A stretch of 64,000 nucleotides of DNA from Oligoflexia bacterium (GTDB taxonomy: Bacteria; Bdellovibrionota; UBA1018). A program made the position numbers and the translations under genes. The stretch is taken from assembly GCA_031292385.1 (NCBI GenBank), contig JARLHE010000004.1, positions 79,653-143,652 of the forward strand, given 5' to 3'. The notes below the pieces were generated by a model. That model did no database searches, was not told where the DNA came from, and saw only the letters and a program-made list of their open reading frames with translations. Positions within the stretch are counted from its first letter, which is position 1; each line of letters opens with the position of its first letter. Positions 1 through 8,258 of this stretch are shown here, piece by piece.

Positions 1-615
1 CTCGGCGTCGAGGACATTGCCCTGGCTGTAGTGAAGCAATCCGAGCTGGATGCGCGCCGGGAGAAAGCTCGGCGCTTCGGTCTTGAGCTGCTGAAGCTCC
101 TGCATGGCCCGGGTGAGGAAACCTTTTTTGGCGTAAGCTTTCGCGCGGCGAATGCGGATTTCGTGCGCCAGCGGATCGAGCGCCGCCGCCTTGCTGTACT
201 CTTCGATCGCTTCGTCGTAACGGCGATAGCGGAAGTAAAGATCGGCAAGCTCCATATGCTTGACCGCGAACTTCTTGTCGATGCCTGAAGTGGTGTTTTG
301 CCGGCGATGCGCGACCGATTGGTTGGCCTGCTCGAACACGCGCCGGGCGTCGTCGTATTTGCCGACGTCGTTGTAGAGAACCGAAAGGCAGATCGCCGCG
401 TCGGTGTGATGAACGTCGAGCGCGAGCGCCTTCCGCAAATGCTCGACGGTCGGTCCCAGCTGGCCTTGAAAATAGCGCATCACGCCGAGCAGATAATGCG
501 CGTCCGCGCTCTCGGGTTCACGCTTCAGCTTGCCCAGAATCATCGGCTCGGCCCGTGCGAAATCCTTGCGCGAAAGAAGGTCTTGAATCTGCTGGTCTTC
601 GCCGAAGGCCGACAT
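1..615 (-). CDS. TPR-repeat protein, partial (C-terminus outside window)
   Basis: The minus strand stays open from an ATG at 615 to the window edge, giving about 205 residues of the N-terminal part. The translation is a run of tetratricopeptide helices: a helix pair with ADAHYLLGVM, then TDAAICLSVLYNDVG, then HMELADLYFRYRRYDEAIEEY and a fourth unit near the edge. No signal peptide is seen, so it is probably cytoplasmic or a scaffold. The start overlaps the stop of the upstream bamD-like gene by one base (TAATG), which suggests translational coupling in one operon. A general protein-protein interaction role is all that the fold supports; the partner is unknown. Confidence 0.8.
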   Translation of the reverse strand, partial: MSAFGEDQQIQDLLSRKDFARAEPMILGKLKREPESADAHYLLGVMRYFQGQLGPTVEHLRKALALDVHHTDAAICLSVLYNDVGKYDDARRVFEQANQSVAHRRQNTTSGIDKKFAVKHMELADLYFRYRRYDEAIEEYSKAAALDPLAHEIRIRRAKAYAKKGFLTRAMQELQQLKTEAPSFLPARIQLGLLHYSQGNVLDAE

Positions 616-1328
616 TATTTGTAAGTGACCTCGCCTTTTTGCGGACCTTCTTTTTCAATCCGGGTGTTGCAGACCGCGAGCTTTTCCTGAGCCTTCGCCG
701 CCGCCGGAGTATCGGGATACACGTCGAGAATCTTCTGATAGCGCGGCTTGGCCGACTCATAGAAGTTATGCTTCAAATAGAAGTCGGCGATGTAAAGCTC
801 CTTGTCCGCCAGGAACGCGCGAGCCTTTTCCAAATCTTTATGCCCTTCGACCGCCTCAGGCGCTTCCGGGAAGCGACGTAAAAAATCGTTATACGCATCC
901 AAGCACTTTTGCGCGGGCGTCAGATCGCGCGCCACCGTGCTGGGCATGTCGTTGAAGTAGCTTTTGGCGATTCGAAACATCGCGTACGCCACGCGCTCGT
1001 GCTTGGGATGCAGGTCGCGGAAAGTCTCGTAATTCGAAGCCGCCTCCGGATAAAGCTCCTGCATGAAGTAAACGTCGGCGATTCGAAGCTGCGCGTCGAC
1101 CGCGTACTTCGAATAAGGGAATTTGTTTTTCAGCGTCTTGAGCTTCTCGAGAGCGAGCTGATAGCGATCGCTCTTGATATCGTCTTCGGCGTCTTTGGCG
1201 AGCGCGGCCGGATCGGATTCAGTCACCGCCTGGGAAGAACAGCCGTTCAAAACGACCGAGCCAGTCCCCGACAAAGCCAAAAGCAAAAAAAGAACGGAAA
1301 TACTGCCGCGCATATTATTAGCGAACAT
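615..1328 (-). CDS. bamD: Outer membrane protein assembly lipoprotein BamD-like
   Basis: This 237-residue lipoprotein has a signal peptide ending in a lipobox (VVLNGC, Cys near residue 30), then five TPR-type helix pairs filling the rest of the chain, as in BamD of about 240 residues. The family anchors to the inner leaflet of the outer membrane and, with BamA, inserts beta-barrel proteins. Typical family sequence is seen in the first repeats (FPYSKYAVDAQLRIADVYF) and in the segment with DAYNDFLRRFPEAPEA. The short Lys-rich tail is usual. It is followed by the coupled TPR gene at 1-615 and preceded by a TPR-SH3 gene. BamD assignment rests on length, lipobox and repeat pattern; a related YfiO/TPR lipoprotein is the alternative. 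Confidence 0.85.
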   Translation of the reverse strand: MFANNMRGSISVLFLLLALSGTGSVVLNGCSSQAVTESDPAALAKDAEDDIKSDRYQLALEKLKTLKNKFPYSKYAVDAQLRIADVYFMQELYPEAASNYETFRDLHPKHERVAYAMFRIAKSYFNDMPSTVARDLTPAQKCLDAYNDFLRRFPEAPEAVEGHKDLEKARAFLADKELYIADFYLKHNFYESAKPRYQKILDVYPDTPAAAKAQEKLAVCNTRIEKEGPQKGEVTYK

Positions 1329-1349
1329 CGCACAGGAGCGGCCCGGCGG

Positions 1350-2219
1350 TCAATCGATCACAAGGACGGAAGAGGCCGGAATCCAACCTATTTCTTCGGC
1401 CGAATAGCGCACCTGAAACCAGATTTCCGAAGGGCCCCCCGCCGCGGCGGAAGAACCCGCGCTGGCATCGCCCGAACCGCCGGGCGAGCCCAATAGGGAA
1501 GGTGCCCCCGGCAACGCGGGCTCCGATTGCGAGCTCGCCTTGGCACTTCCGAGCATTCGCAGCTTCACCCCCGCGTCGATCGCGGACAGCTCGGAAAAAT
1601 CGTTTCCCGGGCCGCTTCGAACACTCGTATGGGTGAGCAGAACAACCGGAGGGCGAGCCGAAGCGGCTATTTCCGCGAAATAGAGGCCCATCGCGAGCGC
1701 AAGCGTGAGAACTCCCAGCAACGAGCCTGCATCAACCAGGCATTTCCGGAAATCGCGAGTCCGAAGGTAAACCCGGGTCCACAACAGGCAAACAGCGAGC
1801 GCCAATAAACCCAAAACTCCGCGAAGCTCCTCGAGCGAAACGTGATCGGCGAGCTTTTCGGACCAGGTTGAGGACGGATCCAACTGCTCGGCCCCGATCG
1901 TCTTCGACAAAGCCCCGCGTGCGAGCTCCAAATTGTGCAGAAAGTCAGGATCGTGATGCTTCAGAAAGTTCGCTTTTTCCAAATAAGCGATCGAGGGACC
2001 CACGTGGCCCGCCTGCAACGCCAAAGTGCCGAGATTGTAATAGTCGGTCGCATTCGTTTGTGGGCGCTTGAGAAGAAGCTGGTATGCTTCCTCGGCTTTA
2101 CCTGAGCGAGCGAGCGATTGAACACTGTTCCAATCCCTTGCCGAATCATCGGCTTGAGCCGCGAACATAATGTTTTTGTCGGCTATTAATAGCGCAAAAG
2201 CGAAGAGGAAAAATCGCAT
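1350..2219 (-). CDS. TPR and SH3-domain membrane protein, BatE-like
   Basis: The 289-residue product begins with a signal-like hydrophobic stretch. Two TPR units follow at about residues 30-105 (motif TDYYNLGTLALQAGHVGPSI), then two membrane segments around 133-152 and 168-188. A C-terminal bacterial SH3-like domain starts near residue 198 (THTSVRSGPGNDFSEL) and ends in WFQVRYSAEEIGWIPASS. A Gly/Ala/Ser-rich insert of about 35 residues splits the SH3 domain. The TPR-membrane-SH3 order is that of BatE of the Bat aerotolerance family, although no batA-D genes adjoin it. It reads toward bamD and may share its transcript. The function is not known; periplasmic binding to the cell wall is an inference from the SH3 fold. 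Confidence 0.7.
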   Translation of the reverse strand: MRFFLFAFALLIADKNIMFAAQADDSARDWNSVQSLARSGKAEEAYQLLLKRPQTNATDYYNLGTLALQAGHVGPSIAYLEKANFLKHHDPDFLHNLELARGALSKTIGAEQLDPSSTWSEKLADHVSLEELRGVLGLLALAVCLLWTRVYLRTRDFRKCLVDAGSLLGVLTLALAMGLYFAEIAASARPPVVLLTHTSVRSGPGNDFSELSAIDAGVKLRMLGSAKASSQSEPALPGAPSLLGSPGGSGDASAGSSAAAGGPSEIWFQVRYSAEEIGWIPASSVLVID

Positions 2220-2287
2220 CGTTCACAATCCCTATCCAACGCCGGGGCTTCCTTGCAACAAAAATAAGCCCATGATATCTGAGGAAA

Positions 2288-3673
2288 ATGACAGAAGCGC
2301 AGGGCCTGTTGGATTCCGCTCGATTCCGTTCCGCCAAAACCGAACTCCTCGCAGCAATTGCTGAAGCAAGCGCCAAAATCAGGCAGATCAAACCGCCGAG
2401 CTCGCCTGCCGCGCGTGATCGTTTCCAAACCCTGATCCAAGAATTTACGCGTGATCGCGGTCGCGAACTTTATTATCCCTACATCGCGTCAGGCTTGGGC
2501 AGCGGACCCTACATCGAGCTGATCGATGGCAGCGTCAAACTCGATTTGATCACCGGAATCGGCGTGAACCTTTTCGGCCACTCCCATCCCGAGCTCATGG
2601 CGGAAATGATCGACGCGGTTCCAGCCGATATCATGCAAGGCAATCTCGAGCCCGGACACGAAGCCCCCGCGCTTCTCAAAGCGGTCCTTTCGCGCGTCGG
2701 CGCCGATAAAGGCTGCCGGCTCAAGCTGGGTTGGATATCCACTTGCGGCACGATGGCCAATGAGATCGCGCTGAAGATCATTCGCCAGAAAAAAGCTCCC
2801 GCCACGCGCGTTTTCGCCTTCAAAGACTGCTTCTGCGGACGCTCCACGGCGATGCAGGAAATCACCGACACCGCCGGTTACCGGCAAGGCCAGCCCGTTT
2901 ACGGGGAAGTGCATCATCTTTCTTTTTATAGTCCCGCCCTCGGAGTCGAAAAGAGCGTCGAGCGGACGCTGGGAGAAATGAAAGAACAGCTGAAACGCTA
3001 TCCGGATAAGTTCAGCTGCATCATGATGGAGCCCGTCCAGGGCGAGGGCGGCTTTTTGTTCGCTCCCCGCGAATGGTACGTTCGCGTCCTTGAAGAAGCA
3101 AAAAAGGCAGGCCTCGCGGTTTGGCTCGACGAAATCCAAACCTTCGGCCGTACGGGCGAGCTTTTCGCTTACCAGAAATTCGGCCTGCACGAACTGGTCG
3201 ACGTGGTGACGATCGCCAAACCGCTTCAAGCCTCGATGGTGCTCTTCACGGAAGAGTACAACCCGAAGCCGGGACTGGTCGCCGGCACCTTCACCGGAAG
3301 CGCGACGAGCCTCCGGGCCGCGCGCAAAACCGTCGAAATGCTGTCCCAAAACGGGTTTTTGGGCCCGGAAGGAAAGATTGAGAAACTCTCGCAACGCTTC
3401 GTTTCGAATCTCTCGCGGCTTCGCGAGGGCTCGTGCGCCGGCAAGATCGGCGAAATCCGCGCGATCGGCGGAATGATCGCGTTCGCTCCGTTCAACGCGG
3501 CCGCGGACGACGTGAAGAAAACCCTGATGAAGCTTTTTGACCTCGGCTTGATCGCCTTCAGCTGCGGCCACGATCCTTATTTGGTGCGGATGCTGCCTCC
3601 CATGGGCGCAATGACCGAAGCGGACGTGGATTTCGCGACCTCCATCATCGAAAAGGCTTTGGTGCAACTATGA
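2288..3673 (+). CDS. astC: Class III PLP aminotransferase (succinylornithine/acetylornithine type)
   Basis: A 461-residue fold-type I aminotransferase. It shows the cofactor phosphate-binding STCGTMANEIALK segment, the EPVQGEGGF and WLDEIQTFGRTG motifs (the Asp binds the pyridine nitrogen) and the Schiff-base lysine in VTIAKPLQASM. The usual AK-x-GGG around the lysine is changed to AKPLQ, so this is a divergent subgroup, also longer than ArgD/AstC (about 400) by an N-terminal extension. Its stop overlaps the next start (ATGA), and it leads an operon with an M20 deacylase, AstA and AstD. That context indicates transamination of N2-succinylornithine to succinylglutamate semialdehyde with 2-oxoglutarate. 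Lysine 6-aminotransferase is the main alternative. Confidence 0.8.
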   Translation: MTEAQGLLDSARFRSAKTELLAAIAEASAKIRQIKPPSSPAARDRFQTLIQEFTRDRGRELYYPYIASGLGSGPYIELIDGSVKLDLITGIGVNLFGHSHPELMAEMIDAVPADIMQGNLEPGHEAPALLKAVLSRVGADKGCRLKLGWISTCGTMANEIALKIIRQKKAPATRVFAFKDCFCGRSTAMQEITDTAGYRQGQPVYGEVHHLSFYSPALGVEKSVERTLGEMKEQLKRYPDKFSCIMMEPVQGEGGFLFAPREWYVRVLEEAKKAGLAVWLDEIQTFGRTGELFAYQKFGLHELVDVVTIAKPLQASMVLFTEEYNPKPGLVAGTFTGSATSLRAARKTVEMLSQNGFLGPEGKIEKLSQRFVSNLSRLREGSCAGKIGEIRAIGGMIAFAPFNAAADDVKKTLMKLFDLGLIAFSCGHDPYLVRMLPPMGAMTEADVDFATSIIEKALVQL

Positions 3674-5157
3674 TCATGAAGCGGCTGCTCGACGAAGCCA
3701 AGAAAATGATCCAGATCAACTCGGAAACCTCGCGCGGCAACGAGGAGCTGGCCAATTACGTTCAAACCCTGCTTCATGAGCGCGGCATCAAGTCGCAGCT
3801 TCAACCGGTCACGCATTCGCTGGAAGGCATTTCAAAGCGGCAGTTCAACGTCATCGGGATTTTGGGCGATCCGCTCGTCGACCGGAAAATCCGCAAAGGC
3901 CTGCTGCTCAACACGCACCTCGACACCGTGAGCCCGGGGCGCCCCGAGAACTGGACCGAGACCGGGGGCAACCCGTTTTCGGCGGTGGTCCGCGAAAACA
4001 AGATTTACGGCTTGGGCTCGGCCGACGTGAAGCTCGACTTCCTGTGCAAGCTTCACGCGGTTTCGAAGTTCCGCGAAAGAAAGCTCAAGCAGCCCATCTA
4101 TCTGGTCGGCACTTGCGGCGAGGAGATCGGGATGTTCGGCGCCCGCTACCTCATCAAATCCATGGCCCTCAACCCGCGCTACGTCTTGGTCGGCGAGCCC
4201 TCGGATTTGAAGCTCATCAACGGCCACAAGAGCATGAACGTTTTCCGGGTCAAAATCGATTTCCAGCAGGTGGAGCGCGACGCGCGCGGCTTCAATCGCC
4301 GGATCGACCTTTTCACTTTCGGGAAATCGGCTCATTCCGCTTATCCGCATCTGGGCGTGAACGCGATTTTCGCGACGCTCGATTTCCTGCAAAAGGCCTC
4401 GGAAGCGGGCTTTGAGTTCCGATTCACGCGCTTTGACGGCGGCGACACCATCAACAAAGTTCCTGATCGCGCGCAGGCGCAGTTTTACCTGACCTCGCAT
4501 CAGTTCGAGGACTTCAAGCGCTTCTTCCGGGAAATCACCGAGAGCCGGACTTTCCCGGCCGATTTCAAAGCCGAGCTCGGCGGCATCGGCGACACGGGCG
4601 TGCGGTTTCTGCCGGATGCGCTCTACCCTTGCCTCATGGATGTCGTGGGCCTTTTCCAGCGGATGAGCCGCGATTTCAAAACGATGAAAGACCCGACTTA
4701 CGATCCGCCGCACTCGACGATCAATTTCGGACGCCTGCAACAGGATGTCTCGGGCGCGACTCTTCATTTCGACCTCAGGCTTTTGCCCGATCTCGTGGCC
4801 GAATCCATCGAGCAGCACGTCTTGGAAGGAATCAAGGAAATCGCCGCGAAATACCCCAGCCTCAATATTTCGGCGGTACGCGAGCGAATGAGCCCGGGCC
4901 TCAACATGAAGGACGACCATGAGTTCGTGAAAATGTGCCGCGACTCGATGTCGGCGGCCGGTTTCGAGCCTACTCTCGCGCGCAAGGCCACCGCGACCGA
5001 GGCGGCGCTTTATTTCCAAGCCGGTTACGAGGCGGTGGTCATCGGCCCGGGCCTCTCGCAGGGCAACAGCCACAGCCCGAACGAACATAATCTTCTCGAT
5101 CAAATGGAAAAAGCCGTCCTCTTCTACGAGAAGATCATCGAAAAGGTCTGCTCATGA
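3670..5157 (+). CDS. M20-family metallo-deacylase (ArgE/DapE-like)
   Basis: A 495-residue di-zinc amidohydrolase of the M20 family, which hydrolyses N-acyl amino acids in the cytoplasm. Metal ligands and catalytic residues can be placed: His and Asp in LLNTHLDTV, the bridging Asp in LGSADVKLD, the Glu pair in GTCGEEIGMFG, Glu in VGEPSDLK, and the last His in GNSHSPNEHN. The dimerisation domain contains FGKSAHSAYPHLG. It is about 100 residues longer than ArgE or DapE. The position between the aminotransferase and astA (4-base overlaps on both sides) suggests that it desuccinylates N2-succinylglutamate in place of AstE, which is absent. This substrate is inferred, not shown. Confidence 0.85.
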   Translation: MIMKRLLDEAKKMIQINSETSRGNEELANYVQTLLHERGIKSQLQPVTHSLEGISKRQFNVIGILGDPLVDRKIRKGLLLNTHLDTVSPGRPENWTETGGNPFSAVVRENKIYGLGSADVKLDFLCKLHAVSKFRERKLKQPIYLVGTCGEEIGMFGARYLIKSMALNPRYVLVGEPSDLKLINGHKSMNVFRVKIDFQQVERDARGFNRRIDLFTFGKSAHSAYPHLGVNAIFATLDFLQKASEAGFEFRFTRFDGGDTINKVPDRAQAQFYLTSHQFEDFKRFFREITESRTFPADFKAELGGIGDTGVRFLPDALYPCLMDVVGLFQRMSRDFKTMKDPTYDPPHSTINFGRLQQDVSGATLHFDLRLLPDLVAESIEQHVLEGIKEIAAKYPSLNISAVRERMSPGLNMKDDHEFVKMCRDSMSAAGFEPTLARKATATEAALYFQAGYEAVVIGPGLSQGNSHSPNEHNLLDQMEKAVLFYEKIIEKVCS

Positions 5158-6203
5158 TCGTGCTTCGGGAGATCCAGGAAAACGATCTGGACGCCCTGGA
5201 GCGCTTCGCCCAGATCCCCGGCTTCATCAATTTGCCGAACGACAAGGATCTTCTGCGCGAGAAAATCCAAGCCTCGATCGCCTCCTTCAAAAGCGAGGTC
5301 AAAACCGACGGCTCGGTGAAGACCGACGGCAAATACATTTTTGTCGCCGAAAACCTGGAGAACCACCGGGTTTTGGGCACATCGATGATTGCCGCCCAGC
5401 ATGGCACGACGGAATCGCCGCATTTTTATTTCGAAGTGGGTAACGAAGAAAAATTGTCCCAAACGATCAACACCGGCTTCATTCACGGCACGCTCAAGCT
5501 GAAATACGACACCAACGGCCCTTCCGAGATCGGCGGCCTGGTCCTTGATCCCGAATACCGAAATTCGGAAGCGCGCGTCGGGCGGCAAATCTCATTCGTC
5601 CGTTTTCTTTATCTCGGGCTCAACCGCAATCGCTTCAAACGCAAGATCCTCGCGGAGCTGCTGCCGCCCCTCAACAAAAAGGGCCAGTCCCCGCTCTGGG
5701 AGGCGATCGGCCGGCGTTTCACCAATATGGATTATTGGGAAGCCGACCAGCTTTGCCAGAAGAGCAAGGAATTCATTTTCTCGCTCTTCCCGTCGGGAAA
5801 GATCTATACGACGTTTTTGCCCGCCGAAGCGCGCAACGCGATCGGGCGCGTCGGTAAGGATACGGAACCGGTTTTGCACATGCTGAAGAAAATCGGGTTC
5901 TCTTACAAGAATCAGGTCGATCCTTTCGACGGTGGCCCGCATCTCTGGGCGAACGTCGATGATCTTTTGCCGCTGAAAAAGCTCGGTACCTATGCGCTGA
6001 CCCCAAGTGCGAAATCGGAGACGACGGATGCCGGGCTCGTCACCTCGGCGAAACGGCCGACCCGTGGCGGGTTCCGCGCGATCGCCGCGCAAGCAGCGAT
6101 CAAAGACGGAAAAATCACGCTCTCGGACGTTTCCGACGAGGAACTTCACGAAGCGCTCGGTCTTTCGCCGGGCGATAGCGTGATGTTCATGCCTTATTAC
6201 TGA
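5154..6203 (+). CDS. astA: Arginine/ornithine N2-succinyltransferase AstA
   Basis: A 349-residue acyltransferase matching AstA in length and sequence along its whole span. Landmarks are the GNAT-like start (MIVLREIQENDLDAL), the SEIGGLVLDPEYR segment and the LLPPLNKKGQSPLWEAIG stretch diagnostic of the family. LPAEARNAIG and PFDGGPHLWA follow. The enzyme moves succinyl from succinyl-CoA to the alpha-amino group of arginine or ornithine, the first step of the AST pathway. The start overlaps the M20 stop by four bases. A short C-terminal extension after about residue 300 ends in SPGDSVMFMPYY. With no AstB in the operon, ornithine is the more likely substrate here. Confidence 0.95.
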   Translation: MIVLREIQENDLDALERFAQIPGFINLPNDKDLLREKIQASIASFKSEVKTDGSVKTDGKYIFVAENLENHRVLGTSMIAAQHGTTESPHFYFEVGNEEKLSQTINTGFIHGTLKLKYDTNGPSEIGGLVLDPEYRNSEARVGRQISFVRFLYLGLNRNRFKRKILAELLPPLNKKGQSPLWEAIGRRFTNMDYWEADQLCQKSKEFIFSLFPSGKIYTTFLPAEARNAIGRVGKDTEPVLHMLKKIGFSYKNQVDPFDGGPHLWANVDDLLPLKKLGTYALTPSAKSETTDAGLVTSAKRPTRGGFRAIAAQAAIKDGKITLSDVSDEELHEALGLSPGDSVMFMPYY

Positions 6204-6233
6204 ACGCCGGCATCTTTTAAGGAGGATAACGCC

Positions 6234-7772
6234 TTGGCCATCACCAAAATCAACCTTCCGAGCCGCGGAAACTACATTAACGGTAAATTCGTACGCCCTT
6301 CCGATACGAGTGGAATGGCCATCAACGGCGAATGGGTCAGCCGAAGCCCCGCGGATTTTTCGGACGAGATCGGCCGTTTCGCCTATTCCTACGCGGCGGC
6401 GGATGAAACGGTTCGTGCCGCCCGCGCCGCTTTTCCGCAATGGCGCCGGACGCCGAGCGCCGAGCGCGCGGAGATTCTGAAGAGATACCAGGCCGAGATC
6501 AAAAAGCGCGAGGACGATCTTATTCAAATCATCTCCCGCGAAGTCGGCAAGCCTCTTTGGGAGTCCAAAACCGAAGTGGCCGCGATGATCAACAAAGTGG
6601 ACGTGACGATCAACGAAAGCGCGAAGCTCATCGCCGATTTCGAGATCCCCAAGATCATGGACAGCACGACGGGCGTCGTGCGCCATCGTCCGCTCGGCGT
6701 GCTCGCCGTGATCGGACCCTTCAATTTCCCGGGCCACCTTCCGAACGGGCATATCGTTCCGGCTCTTCTCACGGGCAACTGCGTGGTTTTCAAGCCCTCG
6801 GAAAAAACGCCGATGGTCGGCCAGATCATGACCGAGTGCCTGGAGGCCGCGGGCGTTCCCGCAGGTGTTTTCAACCTGCTTCAGGGCAATGGGGAAGTAG
6901 GGCGCCGGCTCAGCGTTCACGAGGAAGTGGACGGAATTCTGTTTACGGGTTCCTACGAAGTCGGGACACGCATCAAGCAGGATACGCTTCAGCAGCATTG
7001 GAAGCTTCTCGCGCTCGAAATGGGTGGAAAAAACCCGTCGATCGTCTGGGATGACGCCGATCTCGAGCAAGCCGTCCATGAAACTCTTTTCTCGGCTTAC
7101 GTAACGGCCGGGCAACGTTGCAGCGCCACGAGCCGCATTATCGTCCATCCGGCCGTGATTGACGCGTTTACCGAGCTTTTTCACGCGAAGGCCAAAAATT
7201 TCTCGATCGGCCACCCCTTCGATAACCCATTCATGGGACCGCTGGTCGAACAAGGCGCCGTCGATCGCTATATGAAATTCGTCGGCATCGCCAGCCGCGA
7301 GGGTTGCGAAATCATCATGCGCGGAAAGGCGCTCGAACTTCCCACCCGGGGCAATTACGTCACTCCGACGATTTGCCGCGTGAAGGAATCCTCGGTTGAG
7401 GCGACGAAAAAGAGCATTTTCCAGCAAACCGAATTTTTCGCCCCCGCCGTTGCCATCCTCGCCGCGAAAGAGGCGGAGGAAGCGATCGCCCAGGCCAACG
7501 CGACCCAGTACGGACTGGTGGCGAGTATTTTCACCAAGAACCGGGCACTCTACGAAAAATTCGTCGACGGCTTGAATATGGGACTAGTGAACTGGAATAA
7601 GTCGACGGTCGGAGCGTCCTCGCGCCTTCCGTTCGGCGGCTTCAAGAAGAGCGGGAATCACTTCCCGACCGCGCTGACATCGACGCTTTATTGTACCGCG
7701 CCCGTCGCTTCCCTCGAAGTGGCGGAGCCAAAGCCCGTCGCCAAAGACGCGTATCCGGGATTGAACTGGTAA
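6234..7772 (+). CDS. astD: N-succinylglutamate 5-semialdehyde dehydrogenase AstD
   Basis: A 512-residue NAD(P)-dependent aldehyde dehydrogenase. It contains the oxyanion Asn in GPFNFPGHLPNGH, the Rossmann turn FTGSYEVG, the general-base Glu in ALEMGGKNPS and the catalytic Cys in AGQRCSATSR. The product of the reaction is N2-succinylglutamate. The start is TTG, chosen because a full AAGGAGG ribosome site (6219-6225) lies eight bases upstream and the translation from there opens with the family N-terminus. It is the last gene of the four-gene operon, 30 bases after astA. A pair of hairpins lies just downstream. Confidence 0.93.
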   Translation: MAITKINLPSRGNYINGKFVRPSDTSGMAINGEWVSRSPADFSDEIGRFAYSYAAADETVRAARAAFPQWRRTPSAERAEILKRYQAEIKKREDDLIQIISREVGKPLWESKTEVAAMINKVDVTINESAKLIADFEIPKIMDSTTGVVRHRPLGVLAVIGPFNFPGHLPNGHIVPALLTGNCVVFKPSEKTPMVGQIMTECLEAAGVPAGVFNLLQGNGEVGRRLSVHEEVDGILFTGSYEVGTRIKQDTLQQHWKLLALEMGGKNPSIVWDDADLEQAVHETLFSAYVTAGQRCSATSRIIVHPAVIDAFTELFHAKAKNFSIGHPFDNPFMGPLVEQGAVDRYMKFVGIASREGCEIIMRGKALELPTRGNYVTPTICRVKESSVEATKKSIFQQTEFFAPAVAILAAKEAEEAIAQANATQYGLVASIFTKNRALYEKFVDGLNMGLVNWNKSTVGASSRLPFGGFKKSGNHFPTALTSTLYCTAPVASLEVAEPKPVAKDAYPGLNW

Positions 7773-7803
7773 TACAAGCGGTGCGCCCTGCCGGGCGCAC
7801 AAT

Positions 7804-7836
7804 AAAAAAAGGGCGGGATCGTTTCCGATCCCGCCC
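7804..7836 (-). terminator. Rho-independent terminator of the cold-shock gene
   Basis: An 11-bp perfect stem (7811-7821 with 7826-7836) and a 4-base loop is followed on the minus strand by a run of seven U (7804-7810). It ends the minus-strand cold-shock transcript and sits tail to tail with astD. A second hairpin, 7781-7788 with 7793-7800, has no U run. Confidence 0.85.
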
Positions 7837-7878
7837 CTCGTATCAATCACAATTCAGAGTCTTTGTGAAAACGGCCGA

Positions 7879-8109
7879 TTAGTTATTGGCCGAAGCAAGT
7901 TCCGATTCAACTCTGCTGACGTTAGCAGCTTGCGGGCCTTTCGGGCCTTCGATCAATTCAAAGTGAACTTTCTGGCCTTCGGCAAGAGTCTTGAAACCAT
8001 CGCCTTGGATGGCGCTGTAATGTACGAATACATCACGGTCGTTACCGTCAGCCTGAATGAAGCCGTAACCTTTACTATCGTTGAACCATTTCACAGAACC
8101 TGAAACCAT
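7879..8109 (-). CDS. cspA: CspA-family cold-shock protein
   Basis: A 76-residue single cold-shock domain protein that binds single-stranded RNA or DNA and melts RNA structure. RNP1 (SKGYGFIQ) and RNP2 (DVFVHYSAI) are intact, and VSGSVKWFN is the usual N-terminus. The start at 8109 is preferred over an upstream in-frame ATG at 8136 because an AGGGGG ribosome site lies eight bases before it and the family starts at this residue. The C-terminus ends in a short Glu/Ala/Asn tail after ANVSRVE. It is monocistronic, with its own terminator. Whether it is cold-induced cannot be read from the sequence. Confidence 0.95.
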   Translation of the reverse strand: MVSGSVKWFNDSKGYGFIQADGNDRDVFVHYSAIQGDGFKTLAEGQKVHFELIEGPKGPQAANVSRVESELASANN

Positions 8110-8180
8110 CTGAATACCCCCTAAAAATAAAAACAACTTACGTAATGAAGACTAATATCGTCTGCGGGGAATTCGTCAAA

Positions 8181-8217
8181 GAAAAAAATGAAACGACCCC
8201 GCAAGTTCTTTGCGGGG
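8181..8217 (-). terminator. Rho-independent terminator of the secreted-protein gene
   Basis: An 8-bp GC-rich stem, 8197-8204 with 8210-8217 and a 5-base loop, is followed on the minus strand by a U-rich tract over 8182-8188. It lies about 40 bases after the stop at 8259. Confidence 0.75.
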
Positions 8218-8258
8218 CCGAATCATCTGACACACCAGGTTATCGTGTTTTCTAGGGC

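Noticed and set aside
2489..3667. Long open frame antisense to the aminotransferase
   Set aside because: The plus strand encodes a recognisable enzyme with conserved motifs; the antisense frame is Arg/His/Gly-rich and has no domain. It arises from high GC at third positions.
5592..7427. 611-codon antisense frame across astA and astD
   Set aside because: Both sense genes are confidently recognised; the antisense translation is Arg/Phe/Asp-rich nonsense without motifs.
7781..7800. 8-bp hairpin after astD considered as its terminator
   Set aside because: No T run follows on the plus strand, unlike the hairpin at 7811-7836 read on the minus strand.
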